Source: Deltaproteobacteria bacterium
GTDB lineage: Bacteria > Myxococcota_A > UBA9160 > UBA4427
DNA: 64,000 nucleotides
Assembly (NCBI GenBank): GCA_029261855.1
Contig: JAJDAN010000021.1
Span: forward strand, 257,923-321,922
Direction of reading: 5' to 3'
This document shows, piece after piece, positions 63,027-64,000 of the stretch (its first letter is position 1; each line of letters begins with the position of its first letter). Both the position numbers and the translations under genes were made by a program. The notes beneath the pieces are model-generated. The model was not told the DNA's origin. It did no database searches and saw only the letters and a program-made list of their open reading frames with translations.

Positions 63027-64000
63027 ATGGCGCCCAGGAACCACAGGCTCGCGGTGGCGGAGGACTCGTGGACCCTTCGCCTCGGGGCGTTCCTGACCCT
63101 CTTCGGCATCCTGGCGGCTCACGCACTTCTCGAAACGGCACGGGACGCGCTGTTCCTCTCGAACATTCCCGCCGAGCGTCTGCCCTGGGTGTATCTGCTG
63201 ATCGCGGTCGTTGCCCTCGGGATCGCGAGGCTCTCGCATTCCGGTGCGGACAAGGGTCGCCACCGCGAGCGACTGACCGCCGTGCTGCTACTGGCCTCGC
63301 TCGTCACGCTCGCGTTCTGGTGGTGGACAGACCGCTCGGGTCCCTGGGTCTTCTACTCGCTCTACGTCTGGTCCGGGGTGATCTCGAGCATCATCGTCGT
63401 CAGCTTCTGGCTGCTGCTCGGCGAGCTGTTCACGATCACCGAGGCCAAGCGCTTCTATGCATCGATTGCCACGGGCGGATCCATCGGCGCCCTGGCGGGC
63501 TTCGGGCTCGCCACGGGACTGACCTTCTACATCGCCGCCGATTGGCTGCTGCTGGTATCCGCCTCCTTCTTTGCGGTGAGCGCCCTCGGCCCGGCCTTGC
63601 TGCTGCGCCCGTCTGGAACCACAGCGCCCACGACCGAGGCCGCGAAGCCGAGCGTCGCTCCGAGCGACTCCGACGCCGGCTCCAACAGCTTCTCGGCTGG
63701 CATCGCCGCGATCGCGTCTCATCCCTACGCGTGCCGTGTGGCCGTTCTCGTGGGACTGTCGACCCTGACGCTCACCTTCGCGGACTTCTTGTTCAAGAGC
63801 ACGATCGCGCACCAGGTCCCCGCAGACCGGCTCGGAACCTGGTTTGGCGGCATCTACCTCGCCCTCAACCTGGGCTCGTTGGGGATGCTCGTATTCGGCG
63901 TCACGCCGCTCATCCGTCGCCTCGGCATCCATCGGTCCCTCGCCGTACTGCCCGCTGCGATGGGGTTGGCGGCGGTCGGTTTGCTCGTCGGTGGCGCCCT
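63027..64000 (+). CDS. ATP/ADP-carrier (NTT)-like MFS transporter, 5' part
   Basis: An open frame without a stop runs off the window, so the ORF track does not list it. The ATG at 63027 has GGGAG upstream. The 324 residues visible hold about eight hydrophobic helices. The segment GELFTITEAKRFYASIATGGSIGALAG is characteristic of Npt1/Npt2-type or ADP/ATP-translocase-like proteins, which in Deltaproteobacteria often continue into HEAT-repeat or cyclic-nucleotide domains. Those domains would lie outside. Nucleotide exchange activity is not implied for free-living members. Confidence 0.85.
   Translation, partial: MAPRNHRLAVAEDSWTLRLGAFLTLFGILAAHALLETARDALFLSNIPAERLPWVYLLIAVVALGIARLSHSGADKGRHRERLTAVLLLASLVTLAFWWWTDRSGPWVFYSLYVWSGVISSIIVVSFWLLLGELFTITEAKRFYASIATGGSIGALAGFGLATGLTFYIAADWLLLVSASFFAVSALGPALLLRPSGTTAPTTEAAKPSVAPSDSDAGSNSFSAGIAAIASHPYACRVAVLVGLSTLTLTFADFLFKSTIAHQVPADRLGTWFGGIYLALNLGSLGMLVFGVTPLIRRLGIHRSLAVLPAAMGLAAVGLLVGGA

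Overview
The window is high-GC, densely packed bacterial DNA, mostly about 65-70 % GC by eye, with many 4-base ATGA/GTGA gene overlaps. The gene content points to an uncultured, free-living, Gram-negative lineage of the old Deltaproteobacteria (Myxococcota, Binatota or a relative). The reasons are: a Myxococcus-like pilB-pilT-pilC-pilS-pilR order; a pilMNOPQ-aroK-aroB block; sigma-54 (RpoN) promoters with NtrC-family activators; a PEP-CTERM protein; LptF/G and LolA-like envelope genes; and a DNDGD...DC.D.DC tail typical of myxobacterial secreted proteins. Placement below phylum cannot be read from the window. No rRNA gene and no CRISPR array were seen.

Region 1 (1-18.8 kb) is metabolic and envelope functions. 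It holds a sulfotransferase tail, pyruvate kinase, two small conserved unknowns, a secreted alpha/beta hydrolase divergent from a LysR regulator, a secreted protein with decapeptide repeats, a tandem-domain universal stress protein, and an RND/MMPL exporter with a LolA-like partner. A catabolic or redox group follows: molybdopterin oxidoreductase, cytochrome P450, DsbB-like membrane protein, 3-beta-HSD-like dehydrogenase, DapB-like dehydrogenase, a GFA-family protein divergent from an HxlR regulator over a clear palindromic operator, and an amidohydrolase.

Region 2 (18.8-24.1 kb) looks like an accessory island. Base composition falls visibly. Four unrecognised genes, each with a predicted membrane segment or export signal, are followed by tRNA-Gly(CCC), a tyrosine recombinase and a truncated second copy of the 5' half of the tRNA.

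Region 3 (24.1-33.4 kb, minus strand) holds a PEP-CTERM protein, an ExeA-like AAA ATPase, a 1055-residue acidic TPR protein, a LipM/LplA-type acyltransferase, aroQ, a Roadblock/LC7 protein with a TPR-like partner, aroB and aroK.

Region 4 (33.5-59.6 kb) is a nearly complete type IV pilus locus. The minus strand has a small HTH gene and pilMNOPQ. The plus strand has an NtrC-type activator, an Ig/cadherin-like protein, minor pilins fimT-pilV-pilW-pilX, a second Ig/cadherin-like lipoprotein and pilY1. Two near-perfect sigma-54 promoters drive the minor pilins and pilY1. The minus strand then carries pilB-pilT-pilC-pilS-pilR and an additional histidine kinase. Major pilin pilA and prepilin peptidase pilD are not in the window.

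Region 5 (59.7-64 kb) holds an LPG-synthase-like membrane protein, ribF, an LptF/LptG permease and the start of an ATP/ADP-carrier-like transporter cut by the window edge.

The best candidates for undescribed biology are the two paralogous Ig/cadherin-like proteins bracketing the sigma-54-driven minor pilin genes, and the low-GC island of exported unknowns beside a recombined tRNA-Gly.
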